From assembly GCF_027460265.1 (NCBI RefSeq), contig NZ_JAPZBC010000001.1, forward strand, positions 1,550,001-1,614,000: a DNA stretch of 64,000 nt, given 5' to 3'. The position numbers and the translations under genes were made by a program. Position 1 is the first letter of the stretch; each line of letters begins with the position of its first letter. The notes under the pieces are model-generated. The model had not been told where the DNA came from. It did no database searches and saw only the letters and a program-made list of their open reading frames with translations. This DNA is from Streptomyces sp. WMMC940. Lineage in GTDB: Bacteria; Actinomycetota; Actinomycetes; Streptomycetales; Streptomycetaceae. Positions 8,568 to 18,135 of this stretch are shown here, in pieces.

Positions 8568-9650
8568 ATGTCGCCGAACGTACTCGCCGTCATCGTGTAT
8601 CTCGCCGTGGGTGTCTCCTCGGCCCTGGTCATCAGGGGCCTGGCGCGGGCTCGCAGAGGCCCCGGCGGCCCGGTGCACGACCTCATGGAGGCCGCGTTCC
8701 TCAACGGCGGGCCCGCCAGGGCGGTGGACACCGCGCTGACCGCCATGGTCACGGACGGGCGGCTGATGGTCGGAGGGCCGGGCATCGTCGCCGTCCGTCG
8801 GCCCGTCGCCCACGACCACGTCGAACGCGCCGTCCTGGACGAGCTGACACGGGCCCCGAGCGGGGCGCTGCACGACCTGCGGCTCGCGGTGATGCGCAAT
8901 CCCGCCGTACAGGAGATCGGCGACGGGCTCGCGGCGCGGGGGCTGATGATCGCGCCCGGCGACGTCCGGCGCTGGAAGACCTGGTCCACCTGGCAGCTCG
9001 TACTGTCCCTGGTGCTGCTGCCGGTCTCGCTCGTCGCGACGTTCGTGCAGTACGCGTTCCACGAGGGCTTCTCCGACATACCGTTCCCGTTCGTCGTCAA
9101 GGTCCTTCCCGCGTGCCTCGCGGGGGTGGTCGTCGCGGCGGTCTGCTCCTCCCGGGCCCGCCGCCGCGTCGGCGCCGCGGGGCACCGCGCGGCCGCGGAT
9201 TACCGGGCGGCGCACGCCCACCGCACCGACGCCGGCCATCTGGTGGCGTTCGGCGGGCTGCGCGCCGTTCCCGACCCCGTGCTCCAGGCGCAGTTGATCG
9301 CGGCGGCCAGGCTGGTGCGCACCGGCGGCGGGCGGCCTTCCCGGGCCGGTGCCCGCGCCGGACGCAGCGGCCACAGCGGTACGTCCGACACCGCGGCCTA
9401 CGTCCCCGTCGCCGTGTGGTGCGCGGCCTCCGGCGGCTGCTCGGGCGGCGGAGGCTGCGGCGGGGCGGGCGGCAGTTCCTGCGGCTCGGGCGGTGGTTGC
9501 AGCGGCGGGTGCGGCGGATCGTCCGGCGGCGGCTCGAGTTGCGGAGGCGGTTCCGGCGGCGGCTCGAGTTGCGGAGGCGGTTCCGGCGGCGGCTCGAGTT
9601 GCGGAGGCGGTTCGGGCGGCGGCTCGAGTTGCGGAGGCGGTTCGACCTGA
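8568..9650 (+). CDS. TIGR04222-like membrane protein with Cys/Gly repeat tail
   Basis: A 360-residue protein whose ribosome site AGGAGG overlaps the end of the MNIO gene. Hydrophobic segments lie at residues 4-25, about 144-165 and 174-200. Between the first two is a cytosolic region with a winged-helix look (GPVHDLMEAAFLNGGPARAVDTAL and TRAPSGALHDLR) typical of TIGR04222-domain proteins. From about residue 282 the chain becomes almost pure Gly/Ser/Cys: ten cysteines in 78 residues, ending in four exact copies of GSSCGGGSGG. The tail has no predicted fold. Its pairing with a cysteine-modifying type of enzyme makes it the natural candidate substrate, but this is inference. A metal- or redox-binding role of the unmodified cysteines is an alternative. 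Confidence 0.8.
   Translation: MSPNVLAVIVYLAVGVSSALVIRGLARARRGPGGPVHDLMEAAFLNGGPARAVDTALTAMVTDGRLMVGGPGIVAVRRPVAHDHVERAVLDELTRAPSGALHDLRLAVMRNPAVQEIGDGLAARGLMIAPGDVRRWKTWSTWQLVLSLVLLPVSLVATFVQYAFHEGFSDIPFPFVVKVLPACLAGVVVAAVCSSRARRRVGAAGHRAAADYRAAHAHRTDAGHLVAFGGLRAVPDPVLQAQLIAAARLVRTGGGRPSRAGARAGRSGHSGTSDTAAYVPVAVWCAASGGCSGGGGCGGAGGSSCGSGGGCSGGCGGSSGGGSSCGGGSGGGSSCGGGSGGGSSCGGGSGGGSSCGGGST
9531..9649 (+). repeat. 30-bp tandem repeat, four copies
   Basis: Copies begin at 9531, 9561, 9591 and 9621; the last is one base short of the point where the stop codon takes over. The unit encodes GSSCGGGSGG. Copies differ only at one wobble base (TTCC or TTCG), so the array has expanded recently. There are no spacers and it is inside a coding frame, so it is not a CRISPR. 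Confidence 0.9.
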
Positions 9651-10095
9651 CGGCCCGCCCCTCCGGGACGACCGCTGTGCCACGCCGACGCCCCTTCCGG
9701 GTCGAGGGCTTCCGGTACCGGGGCGCGCCGGCCCGGAGCCGGGGCGCGGTACGAACGGGCCCGCCGATGCTCCCGGCCCCGGGCCGGGAGCACGGCCCCG
9801 GGCGGGTCCTCGCCGCACCCGCCCCGGGTCGCGGCGGCCCCCGCCCGGAATTCCCGTGGCGCCCGGAGCCGATGTCACGCGCCGGACCCGGACCCGGCGC
9901 CGGAGGCGTGACGCCCGGCAGCGGACGCCAGACGGCCGACGGCCGACACCCCGGAGCGGACGCGTCCCGTCTGACATGTGAAACATCACGCGTGCCGCAA
10001 AAGGGTCATCGACCGCGACACCCGAACAAGATCCTTTACAAAGTCCGGTGTTCTGGTGACCTTCGAGCCACGACCGGTGGCGCGAAGGGAACGCG
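9651..10095. other. Intergenic region before the secreted peptidase
   Basis: No supported gene. It holds the terminator at 9768-9792 and, near 9975-10095, a lower-GC stretch (GTGAAACATCAC, ATCCTTTACAAAGTCC) which looks like the promoter of the downstream hydrolase. Confidence 0.5.
9768..9792. terminator. Hairpin after the TIGR04222 gene
   Basis: Twelve-base arms, TGCTCCCGGCCC and its complement, separated by one base, so that 11 pairs form around CCG. It lies 118 bases after the stop. Confidence 0.55.
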
Positions 10096-11675
10096 ATGAG
10101 AGCAGCAGCCCTGTACGGAGCCGCCGGCTCCCTGATCCTCTCCGCACTCACGGCGGCCCCTGCCGCCGGTGCACCCCCGCACGGCACGCGGGAGGACCGC
10201 GGAACCGTGGTCGCCGCCGCCCGTGCCGTGGCCGCCGGCGTCACGTTCGGGGCCTGCCCCGCGGAGGAGGACCTGCCGCCCACCGTCGAGTGCGCCGTCG
10301 TCCGGGTCCCGCTCGACTACGCGGACCCGTGGGGCCGGCAGATCGGTCTCGCCGTCAGCCGGGTGAAGGCGACGGGCAGGCCGGCGGATCGGCAGGGCGC
10401 ACTCCTCTACAACCCCGGCGGCCCCGGCGGTTCCGGCATGTACTTCCCCGCGCTCGCCAAGGAGCCCGCGTGGAAGCGCATCGCGGAGGCGTACGACATG
10501 GTGGGCTACGCGCCCCGCGGCGTGGGCCGCTCCGCGCCGATCTCCTGCCTCCACCCGGTGGAGTTCACCAAGGGCCCCACCGCCGCTCCCGTCCACCCCT
10601 CCGCCGCCGAGAAGCGGAGGGGCATCGCTCGGGCGCGGGCGTACGCACGCGGCTGCGCCCACAACGCCGGTCCCGCGCTGCGGCACTACCACTCGCTGAA
10701 CAACGTCCGTGATCTGGAGGTGCTGAGGGCCGCCCTCGGCGAGCGGCGGCTCACCTTCCTGGGCGCCTCCTACGGCACCTACCTGGGTGCCCTGTACGCG
10801 GTGATGTTCCCCGAGCGGGTGCGGCGCATGGTGCTCGACTCGCCCGTCGACCCGGACCCGGCGAGGGTCTGGTACCGCAGCAACCTGGAGCAGTCGCTCG
10901 CGTTCGAGAGCCGCTGGGCGGACTTCCGCGCCTGGGTCGCCCGGCACCACGCCACGTACGGTCTCGGCTCGACTCCGCAGCAGGTGCAGGGCAGTTACGA
11001 CCGGGCCCGCGCCCTGCTGGCGAGGAAACCGGCGGACGGCACCGTCGGGCCGGGCCAGTTGCACTCGGCGTTCACCCGGACCGTCTACAACGACCTGTAC
11101 TGGCCGCGTCGCGCCCTCGCGCTGTCGGCGTATCTGAAGGGCGATCCGCGGCAACTCGTCAAGCAGGCGAAGCCACGTGCCTCGGCGGCGGCCGAGGAGG
11201 AGAACGGCAACGCCGTCTACACGGCCGTGCAGTGCAACGACGCGCCATGGCCGGCGGACTGGGCGGTGTGGGACCGGGACAACACCGCGTTGGCACGGCG
11301 GGCGCCGTTCGAGACCTGGGCCAATGTCTGGATGAATCTGCCGTGCGCGTACTGGCAGCCGCCGCGGCAGCGTCCGGTCGACGTGCGCACGGGGCCGGGG
11401 GACGTGCCGCCGCTGCTGATCCTCGCTGCCGAGCGGGACGCTGCCACCCCGTACGCGGGTGCCCTGAGGCTGCAGGAACGCCTCGCGGGTTCCGTGCTGG
11501 TCACGGAGCGGGGTGCGGGCACGCACGGCATCTCGGGCGGCGACAACGCCTGCGTCAACCGCCACATGGAGGCGTACCTGCTGACCGGCAGGACGCCGGT
11601 GCGGCGCACCCGCAGCCGGACCCGGTGTCGCTGGACCAGCGCGCGGTCGAGCGCGTGCTGCCGCCCGCTGTCTGA
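10096..11675 (+). CDS. Secreted tripeptidyl-aminopeptidase-like hydrolase, frameshifted near 3' end
   Basis: An alpha/beta-hydrolase of the Streptomyces SlpD/SlpE (Tap) type, which removes tripeptides from peptide N-termini outside the cell. It has a signal peptide (residues 1-26, ending AAGA), the oxyanion segment NPGGPGGSG, the nucleophile Ser in GASYGTYLG (about 225), the Asp in AAERDAATPY and the His in GTHGISGG. The frame of the start codon stays open to 12516 (806 residues) but loses family character after LLTGRTPVRRT. The expected family C-terminus, HPQPDPVSLDQRAVERVLPPAV, is present in another frame and stops at 11675. A one-base loss (or equivalent) between about 11595 and 11612 explains this. 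The frame beyond 11675 is antisense to hemQ and is not credible as protein. Confidence 0.8.
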
Positions 11676-11739
11676 TCTTCCGGGTCGAGGGGAGGCGGGC
11701 CGCCCGTGCGGGAGCCCGCCCCCAGGTCCTTCGAGGCCG

Positions 11740-12459
11740 TCAGGCCAGACCGGCCACCAGGTCCGCGACGCTCTTGCGGCGCCCGGTGAAGAAGGGGACC
11801 TCCTCGCGGACGTGCATCCGGGCCTCGGAGGCGCGGAGGTGACGCATGAGGTCGACGATCCGGTACAGCTCGTCGGCCTCGAAGGCGAGCAGCCACTCGT
11901 AGTCGCCGAGGGAGAAGGAGGCGACCGTGTTGGCACGAACGTCCGGGTAGCCGCGGGCCATCTTGCCGTGGTCGGCCAGCATGCGGCGGCGGTCCTCGTC
12001 GGGGAGCAGGTACCAGTCGTAGGAGCGCACGAACGGGTACACCGAGACGTAGTCGCGCGGCGTCTCGTCGGCGAGGAAGGCCGGGATGTGCGACTTGTTG
12101 AACTCGGCGGGGCGGTGCAGCGCCATGTTCGACCACACCGGCTCCAGCGCTCGGCCGAGGCGCGTGCGGCGGAACAGGTTGTACGCCTCCTGGAGCTGGT
12201 CCGCGGTCTCGGCGTGCCACCAGATCATCAGGTCGGCGTCGGCGCGCAGACCGGACAGGTCGTAGGTGCCGCGGACGGTGACGTCCTTCGCGGCGAGCTG
12301 GTCGAACAGCTCCTGGACCTCGTCCGCGTACCCGGCGCGGTCCGCGTCCTGCGGCAGCACGTCCCGCAGCCTGAAGACGGACCACAGGGTGTAGCGGATG
12401 ACCTCGTTGAGGTCCTTCGCCTTCTTACCGGCGTTCGGGATCTTTTCGGGCGCACTCAT
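11740..12459 (-). CDS. hemQ: Coproheme decarboxylase HemQ
   Basis: A 239-residue protein of the chlorite-dismutase fold. HemQ decarboxylates coproheme III to haem b, the last step of the coproporphyrin-dependent haem pathway of Gram-positive bacteria. The likely proximal haem ligand is His164 in [14 protein letters not shown] and the catalytic Tyr141 lies in [11 protein letters not shown]. The length is as expected. The gene starts 5 bases after the hemY stop codon, so the two form an operon in pathway order. The frame of the neighbouring peptidase runs across it on the other strand only because of the frameshift there. Confidence 0.93.
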   Translation of the reverse strand: MSAPEKIPNAGKKAKDLNEVIRYTLWSVFRLRDVLPQDADRAGYADEVQELFDQLAAKDVTVRGTYDLSGLRADADLMIWWHAETADQLQEAYNLFRRTRLGRALEPVWSNMALHRPAEFNKSHIPAFLADETPRDYVSVYPFVRSYDWYLLPDEDRRRMLADHGKMARGYPDVRANTVASFSLGDYEWLLAFEADELYRIVDLMRHLRASEARMHVREEVPFFTGRRKSVADLVAGLA

Positions 12460-12463
12460 GGGG

Positions 12464-13909
12464 CTATTCTCGCCCGCCGCGGACAGTGCCCTGCACCAGG
12501 GGGGCCGTGGCGATGATCTCGTCCGCCGCACGCTGTCCGCTGCCGACGCAGGCGGGGATGCCCACGCCGTCGTACGCCGCCCCGCAGATCCGCAGCCCGG
12601 GCAGCGCGGCCACGGCGTCCCTGATGCGGGCGACCCGGCCGAGGTGACCGACCGGGTACTGCGGCAGTCCGCCGATCCAGCGGGTGACCTCGGTGGCGAC
12701 GGGGCGCGCGGTGAGTCCGGTGGCCTCGGCGAGGTCCTTGAGGGAGGCCGCGACGAGGTCCTCGTCCTCCCGGTCCAGCTGCTCCTCCTCGCCGTGGCGG
12801 CCGACGGAGGTGCGCAGCAGGAACAGCCCCGGGGCGCGGTCGGCGACCCAGCCCCACTTCTGCGCGGAGAAGGTGGACGCCTTGATCGTGCGGCCGTCCA
12901 CCGGCGGTACGAGGAAGCCGGAGCCGGCGGGCAGTGCGCCCGTGTCGGCGCTGCGGTACGCGAGGGTGACGAGCGCCATCGACGCGTACTCGACCCGGGC
13001 GAGCTCGGCGGAGGCGGTCGGGGCGGCGTCGGCGAGCAGCGCGCAGGCCGACCAGGCGGGGGTGGCGAGGACGACGCCGTCCGCGGTGAGCTCGCGCTCG
13101 TCGGTGCGGATCCGCCAGCCGCCGGTGCCGCGGGCCAGGCCGAGTACGGGCGCCTCGGTGAGGATCTCCCCGCCGGCGGCCCGGACGGCGTCGGCGACCG
13201 CGGGCGGGAGGGTGCCGATACCGCCGTCGAGGCCCATGAACACGGGACCGGTCTCCTGCCGCTCGGCGGCCCGGCGCTGCACCTCGCGGACGCCCTCCAG
13301 CAGGCTGCCCCCGGCGGCCCTGGCCGCGTCGAAGAGGGCGGGGACGGCGGCCCGCATGGAGATGCGGTAGGCGTCGCCCGCGTACACGCCCCCGAGCAGC
13401 GGCTCGACGAGCCGGTCGACGACCTCGCGGCCGAGGCGTTCGGCGACGAAACCGCCGACGGCGACGTCGTCCCCGAGTTCGGCGGGGGGCAGTTCGCGCT
13501 CCCGCCCGATCCTGGCGATGCCCTCGGCGGACAGCAGCCCGGACAGTGCCTCGGGGCTGCCGGGGACGCCCATCACATGGCCTCGGGGCATGGGCCGAAG
13601 GGCGTCGCGGGTCCACACGGAGGCGGTGGTGGTGGCGGGGGCCTGCAGTCGGTCGCCGAGCCCGACGGCGCGTGCGAGGGCGACCGCCTCGGGCCGGCGG
13701 GCGAGCACCGACTCGGCGCCGAGGTCGACGGGGGCTCCGGCGATCTCTCCGGCCAGGAGCTTGCCGCCGAGCCGGTCGGTGGCCTCCAGCAGGGTCACCC
13801 GCACACCGGACGTGGCCAGTCGGTGGGCCGCCGCGAGGCCGGCGATCCCGCCGCCGATGACGACGACGCGGCCGGCGCCGGTCGGAGGGTGCTCTGACGA
13901 GGGCAGCAT
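12464..13909 (-). CDS. hemY: Coproporphyrinogen III oxidase (HemY/CgoX type)
   Basis: A 481-residue FAD-dependent oxidase. The dinucleotide-binding motif [21 protein letters not shown] is at residues 15-35, followed by the FAD ribose-binding Glu in [13 protein letters not shown]. The C-terminal FAD-contacting segment [28 protein letters not shown] is typical of protoporphyrinogen/coproporphyrinogen oxidases. In actinobacteria the product is coproporphyrin III, which ferrochelatase and HemQ (next gene) turn into haem. The enzyme is soluble or loosely membrane-bound. The divergent neighbour is a decayed DUF4349 gene. Confidence 0.92.
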   Translation of the reverse strand: MLPSSEHPPTGAGRVVVIGGGIAGLAAAHRLATSGVRVTLLEATDRLGGKLLAGEIAGAPVDLGAESVLARRPEAVALARAVGLGDRLQAPATTTASVWTRDALRPMPRGHVMGVPGSPEALSGLLSAEGIARIGRERELPPAELGDDVAVGGFVAERLGREVVDRLVEPLLGGVYAGDAYRISMRAAVPALFDAARAAGGSLLEGVREVQRRAAERQETGPVFMGLDGGIGTLPPAVADAVRAAGGEILTEAPVLGLARGTGGWRIRTDERELTADGVVLATPAWSACALLADAAPTASAELARVEYASMALVTLAYRSADTGALPAGSGFLVPPVDGRTIKASTFSAQKWGWVADRAPGLFLLRTSVGRHGEEEQLDREDEDLVAASLKDLAEATGLTARPVATEVTRWIGGLPQYPVGHLGRVARIRDAVAALPGLRICGAAYDGVGIPACVGSGQRAADEIIATAPLVQGTVRGGRE

Positions 13910-13951
13910 GCCTCCACTCTCTCAAACCCCTCCGGACCGGACGGCATCGGC

Positions 13952-14302
13952 TCGGACGGCCGGGCCGGTGTCGCGTCCCCCGAGTCCCTGCCGGCCCGCC
14001 GGGCGTCGCTGGCGGACCGGACGACGATGGCGACGGTCACGCTGCGGCTGCCCGAGCCCGAGGAGCGGGAACGGCCGGGTGAGGAGGGCGCTCCGGGCTT
14101 CCTGGACGCGCTGGCGGGCGGTTGGGACGCGCTGGCGTCGACCGCGCGGTGGGTGGTCGTGGAGGTGGCCGCGGTGTTCCCGTTCGGCGCGGCGCTCGGG
14201 CTGTTGTACGCGGTGTGGCGGTGGCTGGTCCGGCCGCTGCGGGCACGGCGGACCGCCCGGGATTCCGGAGTCCCGCCGGCGCAGGGGCCCGGGCAGGACT
14301 GA
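13952..14302 (+). pseudogene. C-terminal remnant of a DUF4349 membrane protein
   Basis: An ATG at 14027 opens a 91-residue frame, but the same frame continues upstream and reads ASPESLPARRASLADRTTM directly before MATVTLRLPEPEE. This continuous block matches the end of DUF4349 proteins, where a coiled-coil ESLxxRLxSLxDRTxxATVTV segment precedes a linker, a transmembrane helix (here VVVEVAAVFPFGAALGLLYAVWRWL) and a basic tail. The N-terminal signal, lipobox and most of the coiled coil are missing; the next sequence upstream is the hemY promoter. It is thus a truncated gene, although a 91-residue membrane peptide could still be made. Confidence 0.6.
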
Positions 14303-14330
14303 ACGGCCGCTCCCCCGTAGCGTGTTCCGC

Positions 14331-15734
14331 ATGGAACGCATGGTGGTCATCGGCGGCGACGCGGCGGGGATGTCCGCCGCGTCGCAGGCGCGCAGGCTCA
14401 GGGGTCCCGGGGAACTGGACATCGTCGCCTTCGAGCGGTCCCACTTCGCGTCGTACTCGGCCTGCGGCATCCCGTACTGGGTCGGCGGCGACGTGGCGGA
14501 GCGGGACTCGCTCATCGCTCGGACGCCGCAGGAGCACCGGAAGCGCGGCATCGATCTGCGCATGCGCACCGAGGTCGTCGAGCTCGACGTTCCGGGGCAG
14601 CGCGTCAGGGCCCGGGACCTGGAGTCGGGCACGGAGTCGTGGACGGGTTACGACAAGCTCGTCATCGCGACCGGGGCCCGTCCCGTGCGGCCGGGGCTGC
14701 CCGGTATCGACGCGCCGGGCGTGCACGGCGTGCAGACCCTCGACGACGGGCAGGCGCTGCTGGACACCCTGGCGGGGCTGGAGGGCCGCCGTGCCGTGGT
14801 GGTGGGCGCGGGCTACATCGGTGTGGAGATGGCCGAGGCGCTGCTGAAGCGGGGCTTCGAGGTCACCGTCGTCAACCGGGGCGAGCGGCCCATGGCGACG
14901 CTGGACCCCGACATGGGCCGCCTGGTGCACGAGGCGATGGACGGCCTGGGCATCAGCACCGTGAACGGCGCGGAGGTCACCAAGATCCTCACCGGGCCGG
15001 ACGTGGGGGTGGCTGCCGGGCCCGGAGGGCCGCGGGGGCGCGTCCGGGCGGTCGCCACGGAGGACGGGGAGTTCCCGGCGGACGTGGTGGTGCTCGGCAT
15101 CGGCGTCGAGCCCGAGACGGAGCTGGCACGCGCGGCGGGGCTCCCCCTCGGGACGCACGGTGGTCTGCTCACCGATCTGTCGATGCGGGTGCGCGGCTAC
15201 GAGAACGTCTGGGCGGGCGGCGACTGCGTCGAGGTCCTGGACCTCGTCTCGGGCCGCGAGCGGCACATCCCGCTCGGCACCCACGCCAACAAGCACGGCC
15301 AGATCATCGGCGCGGGCGTCGGCGGCGGATACGCCGCCTTCCCCGGGGTGGTGGGCACCGCGGTGAGCAAGGTCTGCGACCTGGAGATCGCCCGCACGGG
15401 CCTGCTGGAGAAGGAGGCCCGCGCGGTGGGCCTGCGCTTCGTGACGGTCACGGTGGAGTCGACCAGCCGTGCCGGGTACTACCCGGACGCGGCCCCGATG
15501 ACGGTCAAGATGCTCGCCGAGCGGCGTACGGGCCGGCTCCTCGGCGTCCAGATCGTGGGGCGCGAGGGCGCGGCCAAGCGTGTGGACGTCGCGGCGGTCG
15601 CGCTCACCGCCGGGATGACGGTGGAGCGGATGACGGCCCTGGACCTGGGCTACGCCCCGCCGTTCTCCCCCGTCTGGGATCCGGTGCTGGTGGCGGCTCG
15701 CAAGGCGACGGCGGCGGTGGCGAAGGCGGGCTGA
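14331..15734 (+). CDS. CoA-disulfide reductase-like FAD/NAD(P) oxidoreductase
   Basis: A 467-residue flavoprotein. It has an N-terminal FAD motif (VVIGGDAAGMSAASQARR), the active-site cysteine in SACGIPYWVGG near residue 45, a central NAD(P)H motif (AVVVGAGYIGVEMAEALLKRG) and the FAD-binding VWAGGDCVEV. A C-terminal dimerisation domain (GYYPDAAPMTVK to YAPPFSPVWDP) closes it. The SxCGIPY cysteine identifies the CoADR/NADH oxidase/persulfide reductase group rather than glutathione-type reductases with a CxxxxC pair. There is no ribosome site and the TAGCGT box 7 bases before ATG suggests a leaderless transcript. Streptomyces use mycothiol, so the natural substrate (CoA disulfide, persulfide or other) is open. 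Confidence 0.85.
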   Translation: MERMVVIGGDAAGMSAASQARRLRGPGELDIVAFERSHFASYSACGIPYWVGGDVAERDSLIARTPQEHRKRGIDLRMRTEVVELDVPGQRVRARDLESGTESWTGYDKLVIATGARPVRPGLPGIDAPGVHGVQTLDDGQALLDTLAGLEGRRAVVVGAGYIGVEMAEALLKRGFEVTVVNRGERPMATLDPDMGRLVHEAMDGLGISTVNGAEVTKILTGPDVGVAAGPGGPRGRVRAVATEDGEFPADVVVLGIGVEPETELARAAGLPLGTHGGLLTDLSMRVRGYENVWAGGDCVEVLDLVSGRERHIPLGTHANKHGQIIGAGVGGGYAAFPGVVGTAVSKVCDLEIARTGLLEKEARAVGLRFVTVTVESTSRAGYYPDAAPMTVKMLAERRTGRLLGVQIVGREGAAKRVDVAAVALTAGMTVERMTALDLGYAPPFSPVWDPVLVAARKATAAVAKAG

Positions 15735-15736
15735 CG

Positions 15737-15770
15737 CCGTGGGCGGCGCCGTCGGCGGGCCCGCCCACGG
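15737..15770. terminator. Hairpin between convergent flavoprotein and hemE
   Basis: CCGTGGGCGG at 15737-15746 pairs with 15761-15770. It lies just after the flavoprotein stop and shortly before the hemE stop on the other strand. Confidence 0.55.
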
Positions 15771-15806
15771 GTGGGCCGGAGCGGGGGCGCGGCCCGCCGC
15801 GGGCGG

Positions 15807-16919
15807 TCAGCGTGCCGTCCGGGTGTGGACGTACTCGACGAGGCGGGTCAGGGCGTCGGGATCGGTGGTGGGCAGGACGCCGTGGCCGAGGTTGAAGACA
15901 TGGCCCTCCAGGCCGCGTGCCGCGTCCAGGACCTCGCGGGTCTTGGCCTCGACGGCCTCCCGGGTGGAGAACAGCACCGCCGGGTCCAGGTTGCCCTGGA
16001 GCGCCTTGCCGGGCCCGACGCGGCGGGCCGCCTCGTCGAGCGGCACGCGCCAGTCGACGCCGACGACGTCCGCACCGGCCTCGCCCATCGGGCCGAGCAG
16101 TTCACCGGTCCCGACGCCGAAGTGGATGCGCGGCACGCCGTACCCCTCGACCGCGGCGAAGACCTTCGCGGACGCGGGCATGACGGAGCGGCGGTAGTCC
16201 TCGGGAGCCAGCGCGCCGACCCAGGAGTCGAAGAGCTGCACGGCGGAGGCACCGGCCTCGATCTGCACCTTCAGGAAGGCCGAGGTGATCCCGGCGAGCC
16301 GGTCGAGCAGGTCGGCCCACAGCTGCGGGTCGCCGTACATGAGTGCCTTGGTGTGCTCGTGGTTGCGGGACGGACCGCCCTCGACGAGGTAGCTGGCGAG
16401 GGTGAACGGGGCGCCGGCGAAGCCGATGAGCGGGGTGGCGCCGAGCTCGCCGGTGAGCATGCCGATCGCCTCGGTGACGTACGAGACGTCCTCGGGGGTC
16501 AGCTCGCGCAGCCGTGCGAGGTCCTCGCGGCGGCGGATCGGTTCGGCGACGACCGGGCCGACTCCGGGCTTGATGTCGAGGTCGATGCCGATGGCCTTGA
16601 GCGGCACGACGATGTCGCTGAAGTAGATCGCGGCGTCCACCTTGTGGCGGCGCACCGGCTGCAGAGTGATCTCGGTGACGAGCTCGGGCCGCATGCACGA
16701 CTCCAGCATCGGGATGCCCTCGCGCACCTTCAGGTACTCGGGCAGCGACCGTCCCGCCTGCCGCATGAACCACACCGGTGTGTGCGGCACGGGTTCGCGT
16801 CGGCACGCCTTCAGGAAGGCGGAGTCCCGCAGGGCGTCGGTCGTCGTCTGCTGGCCCTCGGACGGGGCGCCCCCTGCGGGGGCGGTGCTCCGAGCCGGGG
16901 GAAGGTCGTTGGCGCTCAC
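15807..16919 (-). CDS. hemE: Uroporphyrinogen decarboxylase
   Basis: A 370-residue enzyme that removes four carboxyl groups from uroporphyrinogen III to give coproporphyrinogen III, the substrate of the HemY encoded 2 kb away. The family signature [16 protein letters not shown], with the substrate-binding Arg residues, is near residues 46-62, the catalytic Asp sits in [11 protein letters not shown], and [13 protein letters not shown] and the C-terminal [13 protein letters not shown] are also diagnostic. The GTG at 16919 gives the normal N-terminus; no strong ribosome site is seen, so it may be leaderless. Confidence 0.95.
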   Translation of the reverse strand: MSANDLPPARSTAPAGGAPSEGQQTTTDALRDSAFLKACRREPVPHTPVWFMRQAGRSLPEYLKVREGIPMLESCMRPELVTEITLQPVRRHKVDAAIYFSDIVVPLKAIGIDLDIKPGVGPVVAEPIRRREDLARLRELTPEDVSYVTEAIGMLTGELGATPLIGFAGAPFTLASYLVEGGPSRNHEHTKALMYGDPQLWADLLDRLAGITSAFLKVQIEAGASAVQLFDSWVGALAPEDYRRSVMPASAKVFAAVEGYGVPRIHFGVGTGELLGPMGEAGADVVGVDWRVPLDEAARRVGPGKALQGNLDPAVLFSTREAVEAKTREVLDAARGLEGHVFNLGHGVLPTTDPDALTRLVEYVHTRTAR

Positions 16920-17009
16920 GCCCAGAATCTTCGCATGTGCGCGCACGGAGCAAGCGCGGGTGGGTGTCCCTCCCTGCGCCGGGCCCGCGTTCCGCCTACT
17001 CTTCCCCGC

Positions 17010-17678
17010 ATGGCTGCGGCTCAGGGACAGTTCTCCGATCCATCCGACGGCGCCGAGGGCACGGACGGCGCCGAGCGGAACTCCGTGCCGCGGGCGTTCC
17101 GCCTCGCGGTCGACGCGCTCCGCGCAACACGGCCGCGGCCCGGGATCGAGGTGGACCCGGCCCGGCCGCCGCAGCGGCTCGCCCCGCACGCGTACGCCCT
17201 GGAGGCGGCGGTCGTCGACGACGACGAGGACCTGGCGGACGGCCGGCTGGTCCTGCTGCACGACCCGGCCGGGCACGACGCGTGGCGGGGCACGTTCCGG
17301 CTGGTGACGCTGGTGCGCGCCGAACTGGAGCCGGAGATGGCCGCGGACCCTCTGCTGCCGGAGGTGTGCTGGTCCTGGCTGACCGGCGCGCTGGAGGCGC
17401 GGAACCTCTCGTACGGGGAGCCGAGCGGCACCGTCACCCGGGCGGGGTCTCACTACTTCGGTGGACTCGCGGACCGCCGCCCGGCGACGCAGATCGAGAT
17501 CCGGGCGTCCTGGACCCCGCGCGAGGGCCGCGACGGGGCGCCGGACGCCGCGGCGCACCTCGCGGCCTGGTGCGACCTGCTCTGCCAGATCGCCGGCCTG
17601 CCGCCCGCGGGCGTCCCCGACGGCACGACGGCGGGCGTCGTCACACTGCCGCAGCGCCGGGGCCCGCACGCGCCCTAG
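17010..17678 (+). CDS. DUF3000 protein
   Basis: A 222-residue soluble protein matching the actinobacterial DUF3000 family ([59 protein letters not shown]). It has no catalytic motif and no membrane segment. It is divergently transcribed from hemE with about 90 bases between start codons. The TACTCT box 8 bases before the ATG suggests a leaderless transcript. Conservation next to hemE and RNase D in many Streptomyces, as I recall, hints at a housekeeping role that is unknown. Confidence 0.8.
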   Translation: MAAAQGQFSDPSDGAEGTDGAERNSVPRAFRLAVDALRATRPRPGIEVDPARPPQRLAPHAYALEAAVVDDDEDLADGRLVLLHDPAGHDAWRGTFRLVTLVRAELEPEMAADPLLPEVCWSWLTGALEARNLSYGEPSGTVTRAGSHYFGGLADRRPATQIEIRASWTPREGRDGAPDAAAHLAAWCDLLCQIAGLPPAGVPDGTTAGVVTLPQRRGPHAP

Positions 17679-18135
17679 CCGCGGCGGGGCCGCGGGCCCG
17701 CGGCCCCGCCGAGCCGGAGTCCGGCGGCGCGAACGCGGGGAGCGGCGGCGCACGCGGTGGGGGGGAGGGAAGCGCCCGGAGGCCCGCCGGTTCGCCGGAC
17801 GGCGCTGCTGCGGCGCGTGCGTCGCGACGCGGGTGCCCGGCCCGTCGGCCGATCCGTCGGCGCGGCGGGCGCGCCGGATGGGGGCCGCCGCCCGGGGTCC
17901 GCGAGGGCCGCGCCGGCCGCAAGTACGAGCCGTGGACGGGCACCTGGGATGTCCGGACAGGGTCGCAGCATGATCGATCACGCGTCCTAATTGCCGGAAT
18001 TGTTACTCACCAAATCGTGATCTTTCTCTAAAGGCGACCAGGTTTGCTGCCGAAGAGGTGGTGACCCATCAAGCACGGTTCGCCCCGGCTTCATCCCCGA
18101 GCCGGCTCCGTCCCCCCACCTTCCCAGGAGGCCTG
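17679..18135. other. Leader region of the response regulator
   Basis: No supported gene. The first 250 bases are plain GC-rich sequence. From about 17965 to 18040 the GC content drops (AATTGCCGGAATTGTTACTC, CGTGATCTTTCTCTAAAGG), marking a promoter for the gene at 18136, with an untranslated leader of perhaps 100 bases ending in a strong AGGAGG. Confidence 0.5.

Noticed and set aside
9531..9649. 30-bp repeats as a CRISPR array
   Set aside because: There are no spacers, the copies are in tandem and they encode a regular peptide repeat in frame.
7022..10099. A 1025-codon open frame across the MNIO and TIGR04222 genes
   Set aside because: It is an Arg/Pro/Gly-rich shadow in another frame of two well-supported genes; no domain is visible.
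11676..12516. C-terminal extension of the tripeptidyl aminopeptidase to 806 residues
   Set aside because: The family C-terminus is found in another frame and the extension is antisense to hemQ; a frameshift explains it.
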